Positions 7,910-17,321 of a stretch of DNA of 17,321 bases are shown in pieces. The stretch is from JACKFB01 sp041389525. Lineage in GTDB: Bacteria; Myxococcota_A; UBA9042; PHBI01; JACKFB01. Below the pieces are notes generated by a model, which ran no database searches, was not told where the DNA came from, and worked only from the letters and a program-made list of their open reading frames with translations. Numbering within the stretch: the stretch's first letter is position 1; every line of letters starts with the position of its first letter. Where the stretch lies: contig JAWKRR010000094.1 in NCBI GenBank assembly GCA_041389525.1, positions 1 to 17,321 of the forward strand, in the 5' to 3' direction. The translations under genes and the position numbers were made by a program.

Positions 7910-8560
7910 TCAAAGGGAGATGCTGCTGAGTCGCCACGCGCCCTCGGCGACCCCGTCTCGGCGCAGCGCTACTGGCACCTGCATCTCGTCATCCCGCAGC
8001 AGGAAGACCTTGATCCGGTCCTCGTTGGGCCGCAGCTCGGTCGGGACGGTGCGCGCCACGCGGAAGGAGCCGGGCTCGTCGATCGCGTCGAGGTAGAGCC
8101 CGATGTTCCGACGCAGCTTCGCCCACGAAAACCCGATGAACCCGGCCAGCGCGCGCGGCGCCGACAGCTCGTCGGGGTGGGTCAGGGCCTGCAGCTCGAG
8201 CCAGGTCTCCTCTTTGTCCTCGAGCATGGCGGCGCTGAACATCGCGGTGAGCACTGGGCGAACGTCGCGGATCTCGGGGGTGTCAGGGGTCTCGGCCTCA
8301 TCCGTGTTCACCCGGCGGCTCGGCCCCGGCTTGGCCGCCTTCGCGGCAGCCGTCGCGGCTGCGGCCACGGCCCCACCCTCGCCGGCCTCCGCGGCCTTCG
8401 ACACGGGTGCGGCCGCCGCGCTGCGCCCGGTCGCGCGAGGGGCTGGCGCCTGCACGCCGCCCTCGAGGCAGTCTGCGATGCGCCGCAGGGACGCCGCGAT
8501 GTCGTCGAGCCGCTCAAGCACCGGCCGCATGGCCTCGGCCGCCGTCTCCGAATCACTCAT
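7910..8560 (-). CDS. Hypothetical protein, helix + Ala-rich linker + conserved-looking C-terminal domain
   Basis: I do not recognise this 216-residue protein. Residues 1-35 form a likely amphipathic helix (VLERLDDIAASLRRIADCL) suited to coiled-coil or oligomer contact. Residues about 36-95 are an Ala/Gly/Pro-rich disordered linker. Residues about 96-216 look like a folded alpha+beta domain, with helices over 100-160 and strands over 166-216 ending in WRLSSISL. There is no signal peptide or membrane segment, so it is probably cytoplasmic. The start at 8560 is set by AAGGAG 5 bases upstream (8566-8571). A longer frame reaching 8698 overlaps the protease gene and lacks a ribosome site. It follows the S41 protease gene by 92 bases on the same strand and may share its transcript. 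Confidence 0.75.
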   Translation of the reverse strand: MSDSETAAEAMRPVLERLDDIAASLRRIADCLEGGVQAPAPRATGRSAAAAPVSKAAEAGEGGAVAAAATAAAKAAKPGPSRRVNTDEAETPDTPEIRDVRPVLTAMFSAAMLEDKEETWLELQALTHPDELSAPRALAGFIGFSWAKLRRNIGLYLDAIDEPGSFRVARTVPTELRPNEDRIKVFLLRDDEMQVPVALRRDGVAEGAWRLSSISL

Positions 8561-8652
8561 CAGGACTCCTTCGCGGCGATCCACCCGAGGGTGACCGCGC
8601 CATGCCATGTCGACGAGCCCGCCGCGCCGCGATGGCGCCGTGCGACGAAGGC

Positions 8653-10617
8653 TCAGCGCCCGCCCGTCCCCTTGGCTGCCTGACTTCCGCTCATGCACAG
8701 CACGAGATCGGCTGCCCGGATCTTCTGGAAATCGAACTTCACCGCCGGATTGGGGTCACGCTCATAGAGCGCGCGGGCGCGCCCATTGGCGTCGCCACAG
8801 CTGACGATCTCTTTGGACCACGCGGCGTTGCGCAGCGTGTAGTCCGAGTCCAGCGGCGGGAGATGGTGCGACAGGTTCTGCTCGCGAAACCCGAGCGGCA
8901 TCTTGCCGTCCATCTCGGGCGGCGTCGCTACGTCGGGTCGCACACCGACCACCTGGAGCGTCCGCCCGCTGGGGCTGTAGTACCGAGCGACCGTCAGCTT
9001 GATGTAGTAGTCGTCGCGCAGCAGCGGGGAGAAGAGCGTCTGCACGCTGGCCTTGCCGAAGGTCCGGTCGCCCACGATCAGCCCGCGCCCGTTGTCTTGG
9101 ATGGCCGACGCAACGATCTCGGACGCTGACGCCGACCCATCGTTGACCAGGACGACCAGGGGCACGTCCCAGGTGCCTTCGGGGCGGGCGCGGTAGGTCT
9201 CGTCGGCCTCGGTGCGATTCTTCACGGTGACGATGACGCCGCTGCGCAAGAACGCGTCCGCCACCTCGATGCCCTGCTTGAGCAAGCCGCCCGAGTTGTT
9301 TCGGAGATCGAGCACCAGGCCCTTGAGCCGGCCCCCGGGCGCCTGCCGCTGCAGGTCCTCGTAGTTGCGCTTGAGCTCATGCATCGTCGTCGGGACGAAG
9401 CCGGTCACCTTGATGTAGCCGACTCCCGGGTAATCCGGCAGCAGGTCGCCCTGGACGTTCTTGATGTCGATCCGCGACCGAACGATCGGGATGTCGAAGG
9501 GCTCGGGCATCCCCTCGCGCTCGATGGTGAGCTTCACAGTCGAGCCACGCTTGCCGCGGATGCGGTTGACGACCTTGGGCAGCAGCTCGCCCTTGATGTC
9601 GTGCCCGTCGACCTTGAGGATGACGTCGCCCGCCCGAAGGCCCGCCGCTACGGCGGGCTGCCCGACCAGCGGGCTCTCGACGATGGTGTACTCGCTCTCT
9701 TGCCGCTTGGTCAGCAGCGCGCCGATCCCGTCGAAGCTCGAGTCGGTGATCTCCTTGGTGGAGTCCTCCCACGCCTCCTTCGCGATGAGCGACGAGTGGG
9801 GATCCAGCGAGTACATGTAGCCCTGAGCCGCCGCCACCCACGCCTTCTTGAGCGTCCACTTCGGGCTCTTGCCCAGCTCGCGCGCGGCGAACTCCATGAC
9901 CCGATCGAAGTCCGACGAGGTGAAGCGCGCCTTGACCCACGAGTCGTCCATCAGGCGGTTGCGCGCCTCGATCCGATCCCGCAGCGCCTGAATCTCCTCG
10001 TCCGACAGGCGCTTCTTCGGCTCCTCCTCGGCCTCGACCTCCTCGAGCACGACGAAGCGGTCGGAGGGCTTGAGCTTGCGCATCTTGCCCTTCAGGCGCC
10101 CCTTCTCATCGGGGTGATCCTTGCGCAGGTTGTAGAAGGACTCCGGCAAGAGCAGCAGCGTGTGGTCCTCGTCGGAGGCCACGGCGAAGGTCGCGGCCTG
10201 CGCGAACGCTTTGCCCTCGTCGATGTTCGCCTCGATGTAGCGCTCGCGAACGAACCCGCGGACCTCCTCGAAGTTGGTGCGATCGAAGGGGACCGCCGCC
10301 CAATAGTCCTTGTCCTCGTCTTCCTCGGTGTCTTCCTGGTTCTTCGGCTTGGCGACCTGGAGCTTGCCGTCCGCGGCCGCCCCTGCGGACGCCGCCGGCT
10401 GCCCGCTGGTGGGCGCGCCCGCGCGGTTCGGCTCGGCGCCGATGGGGACACCGCCGCCCTGACTCGCCAGCGAGGGTGAGTCTGAAGCGCTCGCGTTCTC
10501 GAGGCCAGGTGCCTCGGCCGCGCCGCAACCCGCCGCCAGGGTCAAGAGCAGCGCCAGCCCCAACGGGAGCGCGCCGCCCCGCAGTGAGCGGTGGTCCCAT
10601 AGTGAAAATGGCGTCAT
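8653..10617 (-). CDS. S41 family C-terminal processing protease with PDZ domain, likely lipoprotein
   Basis: This 654-residue protein is a CtpA/Prc-type serine protease acting in the periplasm. A signal peptide ends in LTLAAGC, with C31 as the probable lipidated residue. An Ala/Glu-rich linker follows (to about 105), then a helical N-terminal region (about 112-290) and a PDZ domain (about 295-375, GLRAGDVILKVDG). The S41 core has the substrate-side LDLRNNSGG (436-444) and the Ser-Lys dyad S497 (GSASASE) and K522 (TFGKASVQ), 25 residues apart as in Prc and D1 protease. It is longer than many CtpA proteins because of the linker and helical region. The start at 10617 has TGGAG 8 bases upstream (10626-10630). 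A candidate promoter lies at 10667-10696. Likely substrates are C-termini of envelope proteins. Confidence 0.93.
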   Translation of the reverse strand: MTPFSLWDHRSLRGGALPLGLALLLTLAAGCGAAEAPGLENASASDSPSLASQGGGVPIGAEPNRAGAPTSGQPAASAGAAADGKLQVAKPKNQEDTEEDEDKDYWAAVPFDRTNFEEVRGFVRERYIEANIDEGKAFAQAATFAVASDEDHTLLLLPESFYNLRKDHPDEKGRLKGKMRKLKPSDRFVVLEEVEAEEEPKKRLSDEEIQALRDRIEARNRLMDDSWVKARFTSSDFDRVMEFAARELGKSPKWTLKKAWVAAAQGYMYSLDPHSSLIAKEAWEDSTKEITDSSFDGIGALLTKRQESEYTIVESPLVGQPAVAAGLRAGDVILKVDGHDIKGELLPKVVNRIRGKRGSTVKLTIEREGMPEPFDIPIVRSRIDIKNVQGDLLPDYPGVGYIKVTGFVPTTMHELKRNYEDLQRQAPGGRLKGLVLDLRNNSGGLLKQGIEVADAFLRSGVIVTVKNRTEADETYRARPEGTWDVPLVVLVNDGSASASEIVASAIQDNGRGLIVGDRTFGKASVQTLFSPLLRDDYYIKLTVARYYSPSGRTLQVVGVRPDVATPPEMDGKMPLGFREQNLSHHLPPLDSDYTLRNAAWSKEIVSCGDANGRARALYERDPNPAVKFDFQKIRAADLVLCMSGSQAAKGTGGR

Positions 10618-10666
10618 CGATCGATCTCCAAATGAGCCGCCGACTCGGTGGCCAGCTACTGAGGCA

Positions 10667-10696
10667 AGCATAGCGGGCGTGAGGCTGCTCTTACAA
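10667..10696 (-). promoter_or_regulatory. Candidate sigma-70 promoter of the S41 protease gene
   Basis: TTGTAA (10691-10696, ttacaa on +) is separated by 18 bases from TATGCT (10667-10672, agcata on +). Each box matches consensus at four of six positions. The predicted start of transcription is about 43 bases before the ATG at 10617. The 203-base gap after dut makes an independent promoter plausible. Confidence 0.45.
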
Positions 10697-10820
10697 GGTA
10701 ACGCTCTGTGAGGGACGCGGCTGTAGCCCGCTCGACACAACAGCGTACGTCCGGCGTCCCTTCCCGGCCCTGCCCGCGGACACTGCGGCGACGTCGGCGC
10801 GGGGCGAGCGCAGGCGACGG

Positions 10821-11286
10821 CTACTCGACGCCCGTGTGGCCGAAGCCGCCATCGCCGCGCGCGGTGTCATCGAGCGAGTCGACGACCACCACCTGCGCGT
10901 GAGCGACCCGTGCGACCACAAGCTGGGCGACCCGCTCGCCCCGTCGCACGACGTAGGGCTCGGAGCCCAGGTTCGCCAGCAGCACGCCAAGCTCGCCCCG
11001 GTAGTCCGAGTCGATGGTCCCGGGCGCGTTGGGGACGGTCACGCCGTAGCGAAGGGCCAAGCCCGAGCGAGGGCGCACCTGAACCTCGAATCCAGCGGGG
11101 ATGGCCAGCGCCAACCCCGTGGGGACGACGCACCGCGCGCCGGGAGCAAGCGTAAGCGGCTCCTCGACGGCGGCGACGACGTCCATACCTGCCGCCCCCT
11201 CGGTCATGTACCGTGGGAGCGGCAGGTCGGAATCACGTTCCGGCCGGATCCACCGCATGCGGAGGACCGGCCGGTCGATGTCGCTC

Positions 11287-11300
<14 letters not shown>
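10821..11300 (-). CDS. dut: dUTP diphosphatase
   Basis: This 159-residue trimeric-type dUTPase hydrolyses dUTP to dUMP and pyrophosphate, keeping uracil out of DNA and supplying dUMP for thymidylate synthesis. All five family motifs are visible: TEGAAGMD (33-40), RPRSG (76-80), GTIDSDYRGELG (94-105) with the catalytic Asp, GERVAQLVV (121-129), and RGDGGFGHTG (148-157) with the base-stacking Phe. Motif 5 reads RGDGGFGHTG where RGSGGFGSTG is common. The ATG at 11300 lies inside the end of pnp (14-base overlap), which suggests translational coupling. A shorter start at the MRW of residue 15 is also possible. Confidence 0.95.
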
Positions 11301-13389
<2,089 letters not shown>

Positions 13390-13396
13390 GGCAGGA

Positions 13397-13401
13397 CTCC
13401 T
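13397..13401 (-). promoter_or_regulatory. Ribosome binding site supporting the TTG start of pnp
   Basis: AGGAG (ctcct on the + strand) sits 7 bases before the TTG at 13387-13389. No ATG or GTG with a comparable site occurs nearby in frame. The next Met is residue 26, inside the conserved domain. Confidence 0.8.
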
Positions 13402-13432
13402 GCGTGGGCAGGTGCCGAAGCCTGGTCCACCC

Positions 13433-13499
13433 CGTCTCGACGGCTCGATCCCGGTGCGCGCGCCGCGGCGTCACGCACGCGGTTCGGGCCGTCGAGACG
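13433..13499 (-). promoter_or_regulatory. Large inverted repeat in the pnp leader (possible RNase III/autoregulatory stem)
   Basis: The arms cgtctcgacggc (13433-13444) and gccgtcgagacg (13488-13499) are perfectly complementary over 12 bp and enclose 43 GC-rich bases that can pair further (gtgcg with cgcac). The structure lies 43 bases before the pnp start codon. In E. coli the leader of pnp in the same rpsO-pnp spacer contains a stem cut by RNase III as the first step of pnp autoregulation. The same role here is inference from position and structure. Confidence 0.55.
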
Positions 13500-13534
13500 A
13501 CGCGTCCAGGGGGCACCCGCGTGGAAAGAAGGAC

Positions 13535-13554
13535 TCCGCGCCAACCGACGCGGA
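13535..13554 (-). terminator. Possible weak terminator/attenuator after rpsO
   Basis: Stem tccgcg (13535-13540) pairs with cgcgga (13549-13554) around an 8-base loop. On the - strand it is followed by CCTTCTTTCC, only a broken T-run. It begins 12 bases after the rpsO stop. Partial termination here would separate S15 from PNPase levels, as the terminator between these genes does in E. coli. Confidence 0.4.
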
Positions 13555-13565
13555 ATCCGGACGGA

Positions 13566-13835
13566 CTAGCGGCGAATGCCGAGCTCGGCGATGGTCGTGC
13601 GGTAGCGGTCGATGCCCTGCTTCTTGAGGTAGTTGAGCAGGCGTCGACGCTGACCGACCAGCTTGAGCAGGCCACGGCGGGTCATGAAGTCCTTCTTGTG
13701 CACCTTCAGGTGCTCGGTGAGCTGCGTGATGCGGCTACTGAGCAGGGCAACCTGGACTTCGGTAGAGCCGGTGTCGCTGTCGGACTTCTTGAAGCGGTCA
13801 ATCACTTCGCGCTTCGCTTCTGGCTGTAGCCCCAT
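13566..13835 (-). CDS. rpsO: 30S ribosomal protein S15
   Basis: This 89-residue protein is full-length S15, which binds the central domain of 16S rRNA and nucleates assembly of the 30S platform. The typical GSTEVQVALLSSRI segment, the H-L..HKKDF loop and the GLLKLVGQRRRLLNYLKK helix are all present. The ATG at 13835 has AGGAG 7 bases upstream (13843-13847). It lies between truB (54-base gap) and pnp, the standard order in many bacteria. Confidence 0.98.
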   Translation of the reverse strand: MGLQPEAKREVIDRFKKSDSDTGSTEVQVALLSSRITQLTEHLKVHKKDFMTRRGLLKLVGQRRRLLNYLKKQGIDRYRTTIAELGIRR

Positions 13836-13889
13836 GGGCTTTCTCCTCGATGTGTCACTTTCAATCGCTGTGGTTCAAGCGCGCGGACC

Positions 13890-14846
13890 CTAGTCGGCGA
13901 CCGGCGCATTGTCAATGACAGAGTCGGCATCCTCGGTCGGCTTCGCGGCGCGCGACTCGGGCGCGAAGCCCCGGACTACCATGAGGCAGTCATCCTCTGT
14001 GCGCCGGACCATCGCGAGGGCGCCACCGTCCGGGTCGACCACCATCAGCTCGGGCTCGGGGCCCGCCGCCGCGATGCGTCGCCCCTCCACGATAGCCTGA
14101 GCGTCCGCCGCGTTCAGGGTCCGCACGGGGATGTCCGGGAGCGCATGGGGCAAGGTCAGAACCGAGCTGGCGCTGACGCGGTCCGAAGAGAAGGCGTCCT
14201 CGACTTTGAAAGGCCCCACCCGCTCGCGGCGCAGCGCCGCGAGGTGGGCCGGGACGCCCAGCGCCAGCCCGAGATCCCGCGCGAACGAGCGCACATAGTA
14301 GCCCTTGCCCACATGGAGCCGCACGTCGATGTCCAGACCGTCGATGCCCAGCAGCTCGAGCCCATCGCAGACGACCTGGCGCGGCTCCGGGGCCACGGAC
14401 TCGCCCGCGCGCGCACGGCTCATGAGGCTGCGGCCGGCGACCTTGATGGCCGAATAGACCGGCGGCGTCTGAAGCTGCTCGCCTTCGAATCCCTTCAGCG
14501 CCTCCAGCACGCGCTCGCGCGACACCGCGTCGGGCGGAATCTCGCGCTCCTCGATGACGCTGCCCTCGGCGTCCAGGGTGTCGGTCGCTACGCCCAGCCG
14601 CACGAGGGCGCGGTAGGTCTTGTCCCACCGCATCACCCAGGGGCTGAGCTTCGTCCCCTCGCCGACGAGCACGAGCAGCAAGCCGGTCGCCAGAGGGTCC
14701 AAGGTCCCGCCGTGACCGGCGCGGCCGGTGTCGAGCGCGCGTTGGACGGACCGCATCTCCGTGAAGGAGGTCGGTCCCGCTGGCTTATCGATGCACACCA
14801 GGCCGTGGGGACCGGCGCCGGGATCGCGAGCGCGCCTCCGACTCAC
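13890..14846 (-). CDS. truB: tRNA pseudouridine-55 synthase
   Basis: This 318-residue enzyme converts U55 of the tRNA T loop to pseudouridine. The catalytic motif GHGGTLDPLATGLL is present with catalytic Asp50. KPAGPTSF (residues 21-28) and the RW.KTY..LVRLG segment are also diagnostic. A C-terminal part with ARDLG and PxxxLP fits the PUA-like tail seen in longer TruB forms. The start is GTG at 14846, and its GTGA overlaps the rbfA stop by four bases. GAGGA lies 6 bases upstream within rbfA, so the two genes are probably translationally coupled. Confidence 0.97.
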   Translation of the reverse strand: MSRRRARDPGAGPHGLVCIDKPAGPTSFTEMRSVQRALDTGRAGHGGTLDPLATGLLLVLVGEGTKLSPWVMRWDKTYRALVRLGVATDTLDAEGSVIEEREIPPDAVSRERVLEALKGFEGEQLQTPPVYSAIKVAGRSLMSRARAGESVAPEPRQVVCDGLELLGIDGLDIDVRLHVGKGYYVRSFARDLGLALGVPAHLAALRRERVGPFKVEDAFSSDRVSASSVLTLPHALPDIPVRTLNAADAQAIVEGRRIAAAGPEPELMVVDPDGGALAMVRRTEDDCLMVVRGFAPESRAAKPTEDADSVIDNAPVAD

Positions 14847-15256
14847 CCAGCGTCCTCGCTGCCCTCGTCGCTTTCGCTGTCCGCGTCTGGCTCTTCGGGC
14901 TCGGCCGGCGTGATGTCCAGCTCGCGCAAGATCTCCTCGACGCGACGCCCGTGGTCCACGGAGTCGTCGCGCAGGAACCGTAGGTCTGGCGTGATCCGCA
15001 TCCGGATCTCCTGACCGACTCGGGTCCTGAGAAAGCTGGACGCACGCTCGAGCGCCGCCGCGATCGCGGCCTCGTCCCCGCCCATCGGGTAGTAGTGAAC
15101 CCGGGCGAGCGAGAGGTCGCGCGTCACGTCGACGCCGGTGATCACGACCTGCCGCAGGAGCTCCTCGCGGGACTCCTGCTGCAGCGTCACCGCGAGGATC
15201 TCTCGAACCCTAGAGCCGAGTCGATCCGTGCGGTGAAAGGGGCGCTTCTTCGCCAT
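14843..15256 (-). CDS. rbfA: Ribosome-binding factor A
   Basis: This 137-residue protein is RbfA, a KH-fold assembly factor that acts on the late 30S subunit near helix 1 of 16S rRNA. The N-terminal RTDRLGSRVREILA, the central strand VTRDLSLARVHYYP and the RITPDLRFLRDDSVDHGRRVEEIL segment are the family landmarks. The C-terminal tail of about 20 residues is strongly acidic (PEEPDADSESDEGSED), beyond the conserved domain. The ATG at 15256 has GGGGAG 6 bases upstream. The gap to infB is 16 bases and the stop overlaps truB, so this is one operon. Confidence 0.95.
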   Translation of the reverse strand: MAKKRPFHRTDRLGSRVREILAVTLQQESREELLRQVVITGVDVTRDLSLARVHYYPMGGDEAAIAAALERASSFLRTRVGQEIRMRITPDLRFLRDDSVDHGRRVEEILRELDITPAEPEEPDADSESDEGSEDAG

Positions 15257-15272
15257 GGCGCGCTCCCCTGAC

Positions 15273-17321
15273 TCAGATGTCGAGCTTCTGCTTGATCTCG
15301 ACGAACTCGAAGCACTCGATCTCGTCGCCGACCTTCAGGTCGGAGTAGTTCTCGAGTCGCACGCCGCACTCGTGACCGCGGTCCACCTCGGCCACGTTTT
15401 CCTTGAAGCGGCGGAGCGAGGCGACCTTGCCGGTGTAAATCAAGCGACCGTCGCGGACCAGGCGCGCCTTCGCGTTTCGCGTCAGCTTGCCCTGGAGCAC
15501 CGCGCAGCCGGCGATGCTGCCGGAGCCCTTGAGGCTGAACACCTCGCGGACCTCTGCCTTTCCGAGGAAGCTCTCCTCGATGATCGGCGAGAGCAGGCCC
15601 TCCATCGCGGCTTTGACCTCGTCGATGGCGTCGTAGATGACCGAGTAGAGGCGAACGTCGACGCCGTCCTGCTCGGCCTGCGCCTTCGCCTTCTTCTCCG
15701 GCCGCACGTTGAAGCCGATGATGATGGCGTTGGAGGCGGTCGCCAGCGACACGTCGGACTCGCTGATCGGACCGACGGCGCCGTGGATGATGCGCACCTC
15801 GAGCTCGGGGTGCTCAAGCTTCTCGAACGCGGTTCGGAGCGCCTCGAGCGAGCCCTGGACGTCGGACTTCACGATGAGGGCCAGCGTCTTCACCTCGCCG
15901 GACTCGGCGAGCTTCTGCAGGTCCTCGAGCGAGACGCGCTTGCGCTCGCCGACCATGCGGGAGGCGCGGTCCTTGGTCTCGACGTGCGAGACGATGGAGC
16001 GCGCGTCCTTGTCGTCCTTGACGACGAAGAACTTCTCCGAGGGCGGCGGCACCTGGTCCAGACCGAGCACCGTGACCGGGTCGGACGGGAAGGCCTCTTT
16101 CACCATCTCGCCGGCGTCGTTGACGAGCGCGCGGACGCGCCCCATCGCCTTGCCGGCCACGATGATGTCGCCCGTGCGGAGCGTGCCGCGCTCGATGAGC
16201 ACGGTCGCGACGGGGCCACGGCCGCGGCTCAGTTCGGCCTCGACCACCACACCGGCGGCGGGGCAGTCGACGACCGCTTCGAGATCGAGCAGCTCCGACT
16301 GCAGGTAGACCGACTCCAGCAGCTCAGCCACGCCCTGCCCTGTGATGGCGGACACGTCGATCATCTGCGTGTCGCCGCCCCACTCTTCCGCGACCAGGCC
16401 GTGCTCGGTCAGACCCTGGCGCACGCGCTTCGGGTCCGCGTTCTCTTTGTCGATCTTGTTGACCGCGACCACGATGGGGACGCCCGCCGCCTTCGCGTGG
16501 CTGATGGCTTCCGCGGTCTGCGGCATCACGCCGTCGTCCGCCGCGACCACCAGGATGACGATGTCAGTCACCTGGGCGCCGCGCGCACGCATCGCCGTAA
16601 AGGCCGCGTGACCGGGCGTGTCGAGGAAGACCAAGTGCCGCTCGACACCGCCGATCTCCACCGGGACCTTGTAGGCGCCGATGTGCTGGGTGATGCCGCC
16701 CGCCTCACCCGCGGCGACGCGCGCCTTGCGGATGCGGTCGAGGAGCGAGGTCTTGCCGTGGTCGACGTGGCCCATGACCGTGACGACCGGAGCGCGACGC
16801 AGCGACTCCTTCTTCTCGGTGTCGACGAGCGGGATGTAGTCCTCAATGTTAAAGGACACATTCTCGACAGTGAACTCGTACTCCTGCGCGATGAGCGTGA
16901 CCGTATCCATGTCCAGGACATGGTTCACGGTGACCATCTCACCCATCTGCATGAGGTACTTGATGATGGCACCGGCCTTCACGCTCAGCTGGACCGCGAG
17001 GTCGCTGACCGTCACCGTCTCGCCCATCTTCACGACGCGTTTAGACGCCTTCGGGATGGTGATCTCAGTGCCGACGCCGGTCTTGCGACGCTTGCTGGTA
17101 CGACGCTGACGGCCGCGCGACGCGTCGTCGAAGCCGCCCTGCTTGTCGCGGTCATAGGCGACGCGGCCGCCCTTGCGGCGCTTGCGGTCAGGCGCCGCAC
17201 CGGTCTTGTCGCTGCGGTCGGCCATGGGGCCCGCGAGATTGGGTCCGCCGGGGGGGCCGAAGTCGCGTCCCGCACCGGGACCGCGGGGGCCACCGGGGCC
17301 ACCAGGGCCGCCGGGACCGCG
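15273..17321 (-). CDS. infB: Translation initiation factor IF-2 (5' end missing)
   Basis: The frame is open to the right edge (17321), so the start is outside the window. The ATG at 17225 is probably internal, because in-frame Gly/Pro-rich sequence (GPGGPGGPGGP type) runs upstream of it. The 682 visible residues include a basic linker and an IF2_N domain (about 16915-17020). The G domain has G1 GHVDHGKT (codons from 16772), DTPGH, NKID and SAI. Domains II and III and the C-terminal fMet-tRNA-binding region follow. IF2 is a GTPase that places initiator tRNA on the 30S subunit and promotes subunit joining. A Gly/Pro-rich N-terminal extension is typical of myxobacterial IF2, as I recall it. rbfA follows after 16 bases, the standard arrangement. 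Confidence 0.98.
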   Translation of the reverse strand, partial: RGPGGPGGPGGPRGPGAGRDFGPPGGPNLAGPMADRSDKTGAAPDRKRRKGGRVAYDRDKQGGFDDASRGRQRRTSKRRKTGVGTEITIPKASKRVVKMGETVTVSDLAVQLSVKAGAIIKYLMQMGEMVTVNHVLDMDTVTLIAQEYEFTVENVSFNIEDYIPLVDTEKKESLRRAPVVTVMGHVDHGKTSLLDRIRKARVAAGEAGGITQHIGAYKVPVEIGGVERHLVFLDTPGHAAFTAMRARGAQVTDIVILVVAADDGVMPQTAEAISHAKAAGVPIVVAVNKIDKENADPKRVRQGLTEHGLVAEEWGGDTQMIDVSAITGQGVAELLESVYLQSELLDLEAVVDCPAAGVVVEAELSRGRGPVATVLIERGTLRTGDIIVAGKAMGRVRALVNDAGEMVKEAFPSDPVTVLGLDQVPPPSEKFFVVKDDKDARSIVSHVETKDRASRMVGERKRVSLEDLQKLAESGEVKTLALIVKSDVQGSLEALRTAFEKLEHPELEVRIIHGAVGPISESDVSLATASNAIIIGFNVRPEKKAKAQAEQDGVDVRLYSVIYDAIDEVKAAMEGLLSPIIEESFLGKAEVREVFSLKGSGSIAGCAVLQGKLTRNAKARLVRDGRLIYTGKVASLRRFKENVAEVDRGHECGVRLENYSDLKVGDEIECFEFVEIKQKLDI

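Overview
This 17.3 kb window is high-GC bacterial chromosome and most likely comes from Myxococcota, Bradymonadota or a related former deltaproteobacterial lineage. The clues are large secreted proteins with Asp/Ala-rich linkers and Dictyostelium-CTDC-like cysteine repeats, a translation factor IF2 with a Gly/Pro-rich N-terminal stretch, and uniformly GC-rich third codon positions. The lineage call is inference; no 16S rRNA or other decisive marker is present.

Left part (1-5223, + strand): two tandem, related surface or secreted proteins. The first is cut by the left edge. It carries 13 cysteine-rich repeats, then an Ig-like domain, then a roughly 480-residue C-terminal region that I read as a bacterial BPI/TULIP-type lipid-binding module. 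The second is a likely lipoprotein with 11 repeats and a different C-terminal domain containing a calcium-loop-like motif. Its true start is unclear, and the sequence hints at a frameshift just before the signal peptide.

Middle (5308-7803): an isolated nuoB (complex I subunit with all four N2-cluster cysteines) without its usual nuoA or nuoC neighbours, a convergent HD-domain phosphohydrolase gene, a divergent single-domain rhodanese, and a tRNA-Cys(GCA) on the - strand with its own promoter and terminator.

Right part (7910-17321, all - strand): the classic translation/RNA-decay cluster infB-rbfA-truB-rpsO-pnp, followed by dut (overlapping pnp), a lipoprotein-type S41/PDZ C-terminal processing protease with its own candidate promoter, and an unknown 216-residue protein. 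infB runs off the right edge. The rpsO-pnp spacer holds a rpsO-proximal hairpin and a 12-bp-arm inverted repeat, a layout reminiscent of the E. coli rpsO-pnp spacer, where RNase III cleaves the pnp leader during autoregulation.

I saw no CRISPR array, insertion sequence, integrase or phage gene. The most novel material is the pair of cysteine-repeat proteins. The rest is mostly ordinary housekeeping with a few unusual arrangements.
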